Source of the DNA: Blakeslea trispora | Taxonomy: Eukaryota; Mucoromycota; Mucoromycetes; Mucorales; Choanephoraceae | NCBI GenBank assembly: GCA_025331445.1 | Contig: JAIWNE010000047.1 | Span: 62,001 to 126,000 of the forward strand | Direction of reading: 5' to 3' | Length of the DNA stretch: 64,000 bases | In this document: one piece after another, positions 44,158 through 54,610 of the stretch | Layout: each line of letters begins with the position of its first letter | Numbering within the stretch: position 1 is the first letter of the stretch | The notes under the pieces: generated by a model | The model's database searches: none | Seen by the model: the letters and a program-made list of their open reading frames with translations, nothing else | Told to the model about the DNA's origin: nothing | Made by a program: the position numbers and the translations under genes

Positions 44158-45387
44158 ATGACTTTTGACCTTACCCGAGTGATTCGCCCTAATATTTTGG
44201 CATTAAAGCCTTACCGTTGTGCACGTGATGATTTCAGTGAAGGCGTGCTATTGGATGCTAACGAAAATGCCTATGGTCCAGCCTTGACCACTGAACCAAC
44301 AGGCGACTTGAACAGATACCCAGACCCTTACCAGATTCAAGTGAAGGAACGTCTCTTAAAACTTCGCAACCTCAAGTCTGTTGAAAACTTGTTTTTGGGT
44401 GTTGGTTCTGATGAAGTGATCGACTTGTTGATTCGGGTGGCATGTGTGCCTACAAAAGATAAGATCTTGATCACTCCACCTACTTATGGCATGTACTCTG
44501 TATGTGCTCAGATCAACGATGTCGAGGTTGTCAAGTCTCCCTTAAACGTAGAGAACGGTGCTTATCAACTTGACTTGGATAACGTAAGGAGAGACCTTAA
44601 AAGAGAAAGAGAGAGGGAGGGAGGGGGAAGCCAGGGGAGCCTATATTTTGACAGAAACACTGATAAAGAAAATTAGGTATTTGCTACCATCAAATCAAAT
44701 CCCGATATCAAGATCGTCTTTTTGTGTTCACCTGGTAATCCTACTGGTACATGTCTTAGTCATGCCAGTATTCGTGCTGTGCTCGAATCAGACTTCCAAG
44801 GTATTGTTGTAGTGGACGAAGCCTATGTTGATTTTGTGGACAAAGAAGAAGGCTCAGTTGCCAATTGGGTTGATCAATACCCCAATTTGGTCGTGATGCA
44901 AACCCTTAGTAAGAGTTTCGGTTTGGCTGGTATTCGTGTGGGTATTGCTGTTGGCCATCCTGAACTGATTCAGATCTTAAACAACACAAAGGCACCTTAC
45001 AATATTGGTACACCCAGTGCTCTGTTAGCTGCTGAAGCACTCTCGGATGAAGGTGTTCAAAAGATGCTTGACTATCGCCAGCGCTTGATTGCCCAACGTG
45101 GCCTTATGATTGAGAGATTGAATGCTATGCAGGATACAGGCCGTATTTTGGGTGGTAATGATGCCAACTTTGTCCTTGTTGAAATACTCGATAAGGCCAC
45201 TCAAAAGCCTTCCAATGTTCGTGCTCACAAAATTTATTTGATGATGGCTGAATCTCTTGGTGTGGTTGTACGTTTTAGAGGTACTGAGTATGGCTGTGAA
45301 AGCTGTTTGAGAATCACTGTTGGTACTGAAGAAGAAAACCAAAAGATGTTTGCTATGTTAGAAAAGGCTTTGGAAGCTACAGCTTAA
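44158..45387 (+). CDS. HIS5: histidinol-phosphate aminotransferase
   Basis: Class I/II PLP aminotransferase converting imidazole acetol phosphate to histidinol phosphate in histidine synthesis. Two exons (44158-44583, 44677-45387) give 378 residues. Motifs are the N-terminal RPNILALKPY, LLDANENAYGP, NRYPDP, LGVGSDEVIDLLIR, CSPGNPTGT, VVDEAYVDF, the PLP lysine K221 in TLSKSFGLAGIRVG, and the C-terminal CLRITVGTEEEN. The frame is open further upstream to an ATG at 44068, but that extension is T-rich and reads as a leucine/phenylalanine run, so 44158 is preferred. The intron (93 nt) contains a purine-rich tract. Confidence 0.95.
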
Positions 45388-46388
45388 ATACAATAAACTA
45401 TTGAATATGTGTTCATTTAAATGTAGTTGGAGTTATTTGAATAGTAGCCATGAAACTAAGTAGACTAAATGTATCAAAAAGAAAAGTACAAGTGTTTTTG
45501 CGATAGCTGCTATTGTGATGTAAGATTATGAATACTTTGAAGAACAAGTTAGCAAATATCAAGCAGTGTTAGCAGTATGTATGGATAGGAACTGTTACTT
45601 TGAGGTTGGCACAAAAGAAGTTGCTGAAATCTATGGTCAAAAAAGCGATTTCCTTGATTTTTTTTAATACCCTTCTTTTAAAAGTTTAAGAAAAAAAAAA
45701 GCTGCTTAGACATAGTTCTACAAACATTGTCTTAGGGCATTCTCTATAGTTGTCTAGAGTAGTTCGGTAGTTTGAGTCAGCAAAAGAAAGACTATCTTTG
45801 TCTTTTTATAATCCATATTTAACTTAAAATAACATGTAAGGACATTTATCTTTCTACTTGATAAAAAAAAAACTTATATCTACCGTTTGTCTCTTTTATT
45901 ATTGACATCTCATATCAAGGCTTACTTTAGCTCATTATCTCTATTGGGTTAATCCATAAGGTACCTAGAAGAGCTTTATTCATTGTATTCTCTCAAGTAT
46001 TTTGGATTTTGTTTCACTTTACTATTTCTTATTTGGTTTTATTCTTATACTTCAATTATAAGACATCTACGTATTGAAATCCCTCTTTTCCTTTTACTCT
46101 TATTGCAGTTGATTCAATCAAAACCTAATGCACATTACATAAAATCATTTGTGTTTACTTTGGTTCTTTTGTATCATTTCTCAAATAAAAGTATCAAGTT
46201 ACAGGCAAAGCATCACTTTGTCTTGTAACACTATTTATATTTACTTTCTTGTTGTTGTTTCTAACGGCTCGTTGGCTAAAAATCATGCTGCTCGTTACAT
46301 ATAAAACAGTAGCATTTATTCTATTACAACGCAAAAACTAAGATTCCCTACACACACGACAACTTGATGAAAAAAATCAAAAATGATT
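45388..46388. other. intergenic stretch, no gene seen
   Basis: HIS5 3' flank and DNA downstream of the tRNA gene. An 81-codon hydrophobic ORF (45983-46228) has no splice or domain support. T-runs on the minus strand just after the tRNA (A-runs at 46368-46378) can serve as the RNA polymerase III terminator. Confidence 0.5.
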
Positions 46389-46460
46389 GGAGACGCCGGG
46401 GATTGAACCCGGGGCCTTCTGCATGCAAAGCAGATGTGATAGCCACTACACTACATCCCC
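46389..46460 (-). tRNA. tRNA-Ala (anticodon UGC)
   Basis: The minus strand folds as a 72-nt cloverleaf without an intron. The acceptor stem is GGGGATG with CGTCTCC, the anticodon arm TCTGC-TTTGCAT-GCAGA has UGC at positions 34-36, and the T arm is CCGGG-TTCAATC-CCCGG. The B box GGTTCAATCC is canonical. Runs of T follow on the minus strand as a Pol III terminator. Confidence 0.95.
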
Positions 46461-47227
46461 TTGATGCATATAAAATTTGAAACTAAAATAAGTGCAACAA
46501 ATACATGGTCCGGGCCGAACAATTGCCGAAAATTTGTCGGATTGTTACCGAACTTTTGTCGGAATATCTTCATATCTTGCTTCTAATAAAGTCTTTTTTC
46601 AACAAAAAGCTAATCATGCAGTCCTTTACATTATTGACACTCTCTCAAAACTTCTTTCATTCAAAACCTCTAACCAACTTATTTGTTGTGTTATAATGTT
46701 TGATATTTTACATCAAGTATGGCAGTTTTGTTCCTGATATGCAAGGCATTAAGCCCCAAACTATGCGATATGTCAATGCCCTTTCTATAATTTGTTCCAA
46801 CTGTCAAAAGCACTTTTGATGTCAACTGTTTGAGTTGTTATGCGAGCTACCAGATTAGAGATAGATGTCAAATGTTTCATTCGGTTATGTTCTTGTCGTT
46901 CACAGTTGTTCTTTGAGAAATGAAAGTGCAATCGTTAAAATAGCACTATCAAAAAAAGAAACTTTCAACCTTTGATAGAGCCTCCTTCTGCGTAAAAAAG
47001 GGCATTGAATGAAGCTTTTGGCGTATGTCACTATCCTTTAAGCTCACTTGCGTTATGCATTGATTTATTATCATTTCCTTTGAAGAAACAAAGCTATTTT
47101 TTAAATAATGTCTATGAATAATTTTTGTTTATTATTACAAGTTCTGTACACAATTAAGATAGAAATATATATGCACACACACACACATATCGTTTTATGT
47201 ATGTATATAAATCCATATCTCTTCAGA
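46461..47227. other. tRNA upstream region and PPR gene 3' flank
   Basis: Upstream of the tRNA lie two CCG-N9-CGG elements (46526-46540 and 46548-46562) and a related CCGAACAATTG block. No gene was found. A short (CA)n run is at 47174-47188. Confidence 0.5.
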
Positions 47228-50200
47228 TTATGAAGAAGGTATTGATGATTTTTTAGATTGATCCATTGGTGCCTTGAAGCCTTGTTGTATTGCTAGTCTA
47301 TTGATCATAGTGACCCAAACTGCTGTAGAACTAGGAGCTAACATGGAACTACTTATATAGGCTTCATATACTGAACGAGCACCCTCTGTGTCATTTTGAT
47401 TGAGCATGGCAATCATGGAAGCATAGTACGATCGAATTAGGCATGGTTCTACAGGCATATGGCGCCACATAGTACGAATGCTATCATAATCAGACATACC
47501 ATAGGCACCCCAAATCATTGAATCATAAGTACTCGCATCAGGCTGCATATGTGAGTCGTGCACTAGTTCGTCAAAGATCATCTTAGCAATAGGATACCAC
47601 GTATTTAAAGTTGTCGTAGTCAATCCATATAAGATTGCATTGTAGTGATGCAGTGTCAGTGTGATAGTTGAATCTGTCTTTAGTTCGTTCCATAGCTTCC
47701 ATGCACCTTCTGGATTTCTGAGATGATTATGAGCGGCCAATAAGGTAGTAATCGCTTTTGCGTCTAGCCATTGATTTTCTTTGAGTGTGGTATAAATGGA
47801 GTTAATCTTAGCAATATGATGAGGAAGTTCTTGACGTAACGCCTTGTTGTCTTTTGGATCAGGAGAGAGGAGCATAAATTTGGCATCGATAGCGTACGCT
47901 TCTGCTAGTAACGTTAAGGAAGCAGAATCCATAGAAGTTCCAGTTTTCGATAAACCTTCTAAAAGATCGATAGCCCTCTTTTGATCTCCTGGGACATTTG
48001 AATCTAAAAATACTGAGGCCAAAATAGTATAGATCACTAAATCTGCTTTCACGTTCTTGTCCAGCATTTCACGCAGCATACAATGAGCTTTGTCATATTC
48101 AGCAGCTTCAGCATAACCTTTGATAAGAGGCGCATAGTTGATGGCTGAAGGAGTTAGCCCATACGATTCTGTCATGTGTTTTAGCACTTCGTGTGCTCTC
48201 TCTATTTTTCCAGCTGTTGTATATCCGTATATAAGGTGTGAAAACACAAATTGATTTGGCTTGATACCTGAGTCAATCATGTTCTTATAAGTTGATTCTG
48301 CTAAATTCATGTTGCCCGCATAAGAAGCATTACGGATGGTAAGAGCATACGTGTATAAATCGGAGTGAAGCTGTGATGTGTCTAAAGAAGCTATAATAGA
48401 ATCCAGAATATGTTGATATTGGTGTCGCTCTTCTGTCGAAGATAACTGAGAAGCTCCTTTGTAAAATTGGCCAGCAGAATGAAGAATGGTGTTGTATGTA
48501 CGAGTATTAGTTGCGCCTTCATTTGCATACAAATTTTGTTCCAACAAGTCTTTGAACTGCTCGAGATTAGCATCAAATCCATCTTGTTCGTTAGGTTGGA
48601 AGCGTGCTAGTTGTATATTCTGCGAAACAGTATCTAATGTGCTTGAGCCATCCATAAGCATTGAGCGTAAATGAGGTGCAATTTTGCCTGCATGTTGAGG
48701 GTGTTTGAGCGAGCAGTTCAGTAGTGTATTATATATAAAGTTGTTGCTTGGAATGCCCTTTCGTTGCATTACATCAACATACTTTAAGCACTCAGACACG
48801 TTGCCTTGATCAGCATAGTATACGATGAAGTTGCCATAAGTGACTGTGTCAGGGGAAAGTTCCAGTTGAACCATGGTATCATATGCTTGGAAAGCTTCAT
48901 CTGTATTGTTGTTGGCAAGGTAGTATTTTATCAGTATGTTGTAAGTAAAAGCATCAGGCATGACTTTGAATTTTGACGCTTCTTTTGCTGCCGGCTTTTG
49001 TTTTCCACAACCACAATTACCACATCCACCTCCTGCTTTCTTTTCGGGTAATGTTAACATCTGTAGTACATGCTCTATTTGGTTCCGATCATTGGCAGCT
49101 GTATAACATTTGAGCATTGTATTGACTGTTTCAGTATCTGGTTCATAGCCTAACTGAAGCATGATCTGATAGATACTCGAGACAGATTGTGTAGCTGACA
49201 TCATATCTTTTGTTTCCTTTAGGTGTGCATATCGAATGACCTGATCCGATAAACCATCCATCACGCTCTTAAATGTCCTCTTGTTGGGTGCAATTCCAGA
49301 TTCGACCAATCGTTCCATCCACTTGTTTGTGATTTGTTTGTCTCTGCTATTACGGGATTCTTTGAGATAACCGTTCAGTAAGATGTGGTATGTGGTGCGG
49401 TCGGGAGGACAGGTCATGTTTGAAAATATCTTTTCTGCTTCTCGTAAGTCATGCATTTTCATTCTGGCAGCCAGCAAAAGGTTGTAAGAATTGATGTTGA
49501 GCTGAATGCCTTTTCGAGCCATTTCTAATTCAAGTGTTTTCATTTTCGATAAAAATCTTCTTTTGGTCATGTCATCTACAAAACGAAGCCGACGCACATA
49601 GACTGCTAGTAGCTCATTGAATATTTCAGTATTGAGTGGTGCTGAAGAATAAAATGCCAAATTTCGAAAGATGGATTCTGCTTTTTTAGTCTGGTCGAGT
49701 TTTCCATAAAGCTCAATCACCATAGCTGCCTCATGTTTATCCCAATGTAACTCTTTGTTTCTTCGTACTATTCCTGCAAGTAACTCTAGCCTTGATGTGT
49801 ACAGCTTTTGTAGCTTTCCAAAATCGAGTGTGAGCCGTGATAAATTGGAATTGACGAGTGTATAAAGCGATTTGAGTAACAAGTGAGCTGTTGATCGTGG
49901 TAAAACTTCAAATGTCAAAGTGTCAAACTGTTTCCAGGCATTTTCAAGATCGTTTTGTTGCAAAGACGTATGGACGGACAATAATGTAGGTGAAGCTAGT
50001 TCCTTTTTGATTTTTGAACTAACATGAGCAGGGATGCGCTTTTTCCCACTTGATTTGAGTTGCCAAAGTGCATGCTGATGCTCTAAATGGTCAATCTCGC
50101 TTAACAGATCTTTTTTTTTTTTTTTAAAAAATAGGTGAGGGAGTCATTTGAATATTTGATTTGCTCACTACTCACCTTTTCTCGGTCTCGAAGCTAAGGT

Positions 50201-50305
50201 AGCAGCTTGTCTTATATAACACATTCTGCTAGAATCTATAAAACTCTTCCATAGCAACTGCTGGGTTACTCTAGACTGCAAGTGTTGGCACCGCATATGA
50301 GCCAT
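47228..50305 (-). CDS. large pentatricopeptide repeat (PPR) protein, probably mitochondrial
   Basis: Two exons (50305-50176, 50109-47228) give 1003 residues. The N-terminus is basic and amphipathic (MAHMRCQHLQSRVTQQLLWK, RQAATLASRPRK), as in mitochondrial presequences. Many 35-residue helical PPR units follow, for example NSYNLLLAARMKMHDLREAE, FTYNILIKYYLANNNTDEAF, FVFSHLIYGYTTAGKIERAH and YTILASVFLDSN. PPR proteins bind organellar RNA in processing, stability or translation. An unusual Cys/Gly-rich insertion (GGGCGNCGCGKQKP) lies near residue 402 between two repeats. The exon 1/2 junction (GTGAGT donor, AAAAAG acceptor) joins RPRK to DLLSEIDH in frame. The RNA target is unknown. Confidence 0.88.
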
Positions 50306-50643
50306 AGTTCTTTTCAAGTCTATAAATAAAAAGGTGCAGAAAAAAGTGCCTTTGCTTTTTTGTATGTGCGTATAGTATTAACTAAAGAAAAGAAAAAAAA
50401 AAGGTATATACAGCAGTAGAGGTATACACACACAGCAAGGTATTAAAGAAGTGGGGCAATAAATTTTTTTTTTTTAAAGGCAAGGCCAAATTAGGGGGGA
50501 AGGGCACAGCTACACTAAACTTTTTTTTTGTTTTTCGCAAATAGTAAAAAAAAAATCAACTGCTTTTTTTTTTTCATAGTTTTTGAAAAAATAAAATAAG
50601 AAATAAGAAAATATCTAGCGCCTATTACGTCATCAATAAGCCT
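50306..50643. other. spacer, no gene seen
   Basis: Homopolymer-rich promoter of the PPR gene and 3' flank of the bHLH gene, with several T9-T12 runs. Confidence 0.5.
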
Positions 50644-51645
50644 TTATTCATTGGTACCAATCTGCAAATCATTGAATTGTTGTCTGAACTGTATTGAGCC
50701 CATACGTTGGTGCTTGGATGCGCTTCCTTCGAAATGAGGCTTTGTTTCTTGTATCAGCTCGCCGTGTTTTGCTGCTTCAATCATTTGCTCTAGCTCTTTA
50801 ATCCGTTCTTGGTATCGATATACTTCTTCGCGGAGTTCCTTAATATGATCAACAGATAATTTTAAAATGGTACCTTTATTGATAGCTCTACCATTGGCGC
50901 CTACTTGACCATTTGAGACTGACATAACATTTGAACTTGTGGGAGCTGTATCTAACAATCGTTCAGGTAGTAAAGTGCATAATTCTGGAATCATACGGAT
51001 CGAAACAATATAAGCCATTTATATAGAAGTGCTCTCTTTGTTACTTACCATGAATGCGCTCATTGATATTATCTCTCCTTCTTCTCTCCACTGCATTATG
51101 AGATTCCCTTCTTCGGCGCCTCTTTTCAAACATTTCCTGAAGACTATGTGTATACATAACAGGACAAATAAATATGCAGTCCAACAAATATGTATAAATA
51201 TATATATTTCTTCTTTCTGTTACTTTTTCTGTTGGCCTTCATCTTCTTCCTGATTGCTTACTACTGTAAATGTATCTAGATGACTTGAGGATGTAGAAGG
51301 TGAAACAACAAGCTCTCTTGGCATGTTTGTAAAAATGGGCGATTGTCCAAATGAGGATCCATTTGAATCCATACTTGTGCCAAACCAATTCTGTGAATTA
51401 TTGTTATCATGAAACCCCATACTGTTGCGATGGTGATGGTTGTTAGGCGGACTCATAGTAATAGCCGAGGCTGCAGTACCAAAAGAGTTTTGACGTTGAT
51501 GATGATAGTTTGGGTTGAATAACCGATTGTTTCGTACTACAGGCATAGCTCCGACAGTTGTATGTGGCGTACCCATTTGTTGTTGTTGCTGTTGTGAGAA
51601 ATGATCAGTATCAAGTCCATAGTCTTGTTGTGGAGGAGAGTACAT
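50644..51645 (-). CDS. basic helix-loop-helix transcription factor
   Basis: Three exons give 285 residues: 51645-51224, 51143-51049 and 50984-50644. An N-terminal half rich in Q, N, H and S is followed by a basic region KRRRRRESHNAVERRRRDNI (about 147-166) and helix-loop-helix (NERIHELCTLLPERLLD; then INKGTILKLSVDHIKELREE), running into a leucine-zipper-like helix (VYRYQERIKELEQMIEAAK). The H-E-R spacing in HNAVERRRR is the E-box (CACGTG) reading pattern, as in MITF/TFEB/USF-type and fungal Cbf1-like factors. The long loop with an S/N-rich insertion (APTSSNVMSVSNGQVG) is distinctive. It probably acts as a dimer; targets are unknown. Confidence 0.92.
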
Positions 51646-54610
51646 ATGTGTTGTTTATGAGAAGAAGGAAAGAAAAAAGTAAAGAAAAAAAGAATAATGA
51701 ATAAAGTTCGCCCCTCTTTTTTGTTTTTGGATTGTACGACTTAATAGAAAAACTACATCATCACCATCTTAAGGTGCATTGTCTCCTTGATTTCGGTGGC
51801 TCAATTCATAATAAAGAATATATTTATACATGTATGTTTATAGGGCGCAGCATACTTGCTCTATAATACAAAGCACAGACCTTATTCACCAATGATATCA
51901 GACAAAACTGGTAATTCAAGCTATATCGTTTTGTTGCCAGTCTTTGTTGAGTCTAAAAATACCCTAAATATAGAGGTACGATAACAAAATAAAAGTATAA
52001 TCAACTTGACGTTTAAGGTAGTGATAGACAAAACAAGCTAATTGGAGAATCTAGCACTTCTAAATACGTTTAATAATCAAATGTCTAATGACAATATCGT
52101 TTTATAGAAATAAAGCAAGTGCTGAAAGATAAAACGTGAAAAACCATCCATGTAGAAGTTATGACCTGAGAATTCTCAGGGAAACAAATGTTCAAAGACT
52201 AAGCTGATCCAAAATTGCTTTTACGGGTTTGAGAAGTACAATCTAAAATTAGCGCGTGAACATATATGGTTGTTTATTATTGTTATTGCGTTACATTAGT
52301 GCGAGTTTTTGTAAAGTGTCACATTGTGTGCCTGTACTTCGTGGGGGAGTTATTTGTAAGCATGAGATTTGTCTTATCGCCTTGTTGACTTAACAGCGCT
52401 ATGAGTTAGCTATGTCAACTCTATCTTAAGCAGGTGACTCAGCAATTTGCTAGGGATCCTACGCAAAATGGCTTTTACTTTCGATTGACATGTAAACATA
52501 CAAGTTACAGCAGTCATTCTTTTTTCTTGTTTGGGATTGATTCTTTGTTTGCTCCGTTGGTAAGCATCTATATCATTTTGTTTACTTCAATTAAATGCGT
52601 TTCAAACAAAAGCGCTCTCTAGTCGGCGGCAACTATATACCCTAAATCGATCGTCACCATCACTAGAAGACAGGATACCAACAAGACAGAGGATCAAACT
52701 GATCGTTAAAGCGGGCACATTCAAGTGCTTGCAAACCTGCTTAAAGACAAAGCAGGGGCATGTTTGATACAAAAATATAACTGGTTTTTACCTCACAAGA
52801 TCTTTTTTTTAGTGATTCTAGGGCGCCAAGATGCACCATGAATGCAACTAAATACTTAATATTCAAGGACATGATATAAAGCATTTGTTATACACTTAGA
52901 ATTCCCATTAGATAAAGTCACATTCTGTGAAGTGTTGATGATGTATCCCTAAGAGCTTTATGTTTCAAGAAAAAAGAATCCAGCTCTGATAACATGCAGG
53001 TGTGCTTGTTTTCACTACCTTTAGAAGCTAAATTGTGAAAAAACAAAAGTAGACAATTGCATCATACATAAAAGACATCCGTATGCTTGTTCTTAATAGA
53101 CAGGTTTATACTTTATAAGTGTATCAATCTAAGGTCAACTCTTTTCGTCAAGTTGGCTATAAATAGCCAAGAAGTTTTAACTAGAGACAAAAGATTGTAA
53201 AAGTAAAAAAAAAAAAGAAGCGATTGTCAACTATAGATAAACCGATTAGATACTAAGAGGAAGTAGGGGAGGGAAGTAACAGAAGAGGCACGACAAGATG
53301 CACTTTTGAACAACGCAAGGCAAGACTTTAATAATGTGCAATGACTATTCACACATTTGTTGGAAAACCACATAGGCAGCAACAAATAAGACATGAGGTG
53401 CTTATTTCTTAGCTGGATAAGCATTGTCTTCACAAACATGAAGTTGTCGTTACTAAAGCACTGTAATAGGAAAACAGACAAAATCTACTGGTCTTAATAC
53501 AACCAACAGAGTCAATAACAAGCCTTGTTAGCTAAAGCTTCAAGAGAATTGGGATATATACTCAGTCTTTGATTAGTTTTCTTTCCCGTTTGTTACTGAC
53601 TCAACGTGCTTATTTCCGGTCGTATGAAAACAGACAAGATATGTAACCAGAAGCCAAGTAACCTGTATCAATTGGTAGATCTTTAAGCGGTTTAAATCAA
53701 AAAGACTCTTCAGGGTTTTGTCCCCTTTTATTTCACTCATGTTCTTTTCTTTTTGTTACTTCAAGATGTGTCAAATAGGTGTACTTTGCATTTCAATACC
53801 AGAAGGCGAAAATGAAGCAATAGATGTATTTTCAAGCAGCTCTAGGCCTATGCACATCTTTTATACTAAAGGAAAAAAGATATTGAACATGCTGGTTCAC
53901 ATTTTCATTAGAATTTAGGGGATTTTTGTCTTGGTATCGATTTTTTCTCTTTTTCTGCAAAAGCTTATATTTCTTTTTTTTCTCTCTCTCTTTTTTTTTC
54001 ATTTGCATATATCAGTTTGAGAGAGACAAACTCTAGAAATAATGCAAGCTTATGATAATAAGACTGTAAAGAACACTGGAAAAGAAATAAATCCAGTACT
54101 AATTTTTACAATGCTGCAACTCTTGAGGCTCTTACTTAAACAACAAACTTGGCATACAAAATGAATGATTAGACCTTCCCGGTGCATGCTCACCTCTTCT
54201 TCTAGCATCAAAACAATCTTTATGAATTAGAACATTTGTTTGAATCAATTTCGCTTGGATCTATGACTAACTAGAATCATCAAACTTAGCTATTGAAAAT
54301 CAAGCGTATGATATTTTATGTGTGCAATCAAATGATGAAACTTTTTTTTTTTTATTCTTATTCAAAGCCAGAGTCTTGCAACACCCCAGAGATGACTATT
54401 TCACTCCTCTTTCCCTCTCTTTTTTTTCTTCTTATTTCTTTCTCGCTCAAAACTTTACCTTTTTGAACTGCTAACTATACAAATCAACAAACAAAAGAAA
54501 AGATATAGAGCAACCACAGAGAAAAAGATAGTTTAGTTATTTTCTCTTTCTTACTCTCCTTTCCCCCCTCACTCTCTCTCTCTTTTTCCTTGTTCTCTGC
54601 TGCTGGGCTT
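51646..54610. other. 3-kb gene-free stretch
   Basis: AT-rich DNA with short ORFs on both strands and none with domain features or consensus splice partners. Pyrimidine-rich tracts at 53940-54000 and 54410-54600 precede the SET2 locus. I see no RNA gene, repeat array or transposon here by eye. Confidence 0.45.

Noticed and set aside
45983..46228. 81-codon hydrophobic ORF
   Set aside because: AT-rich composition alone produces Leu/Phe/Ile runs; no start context or partner exon.
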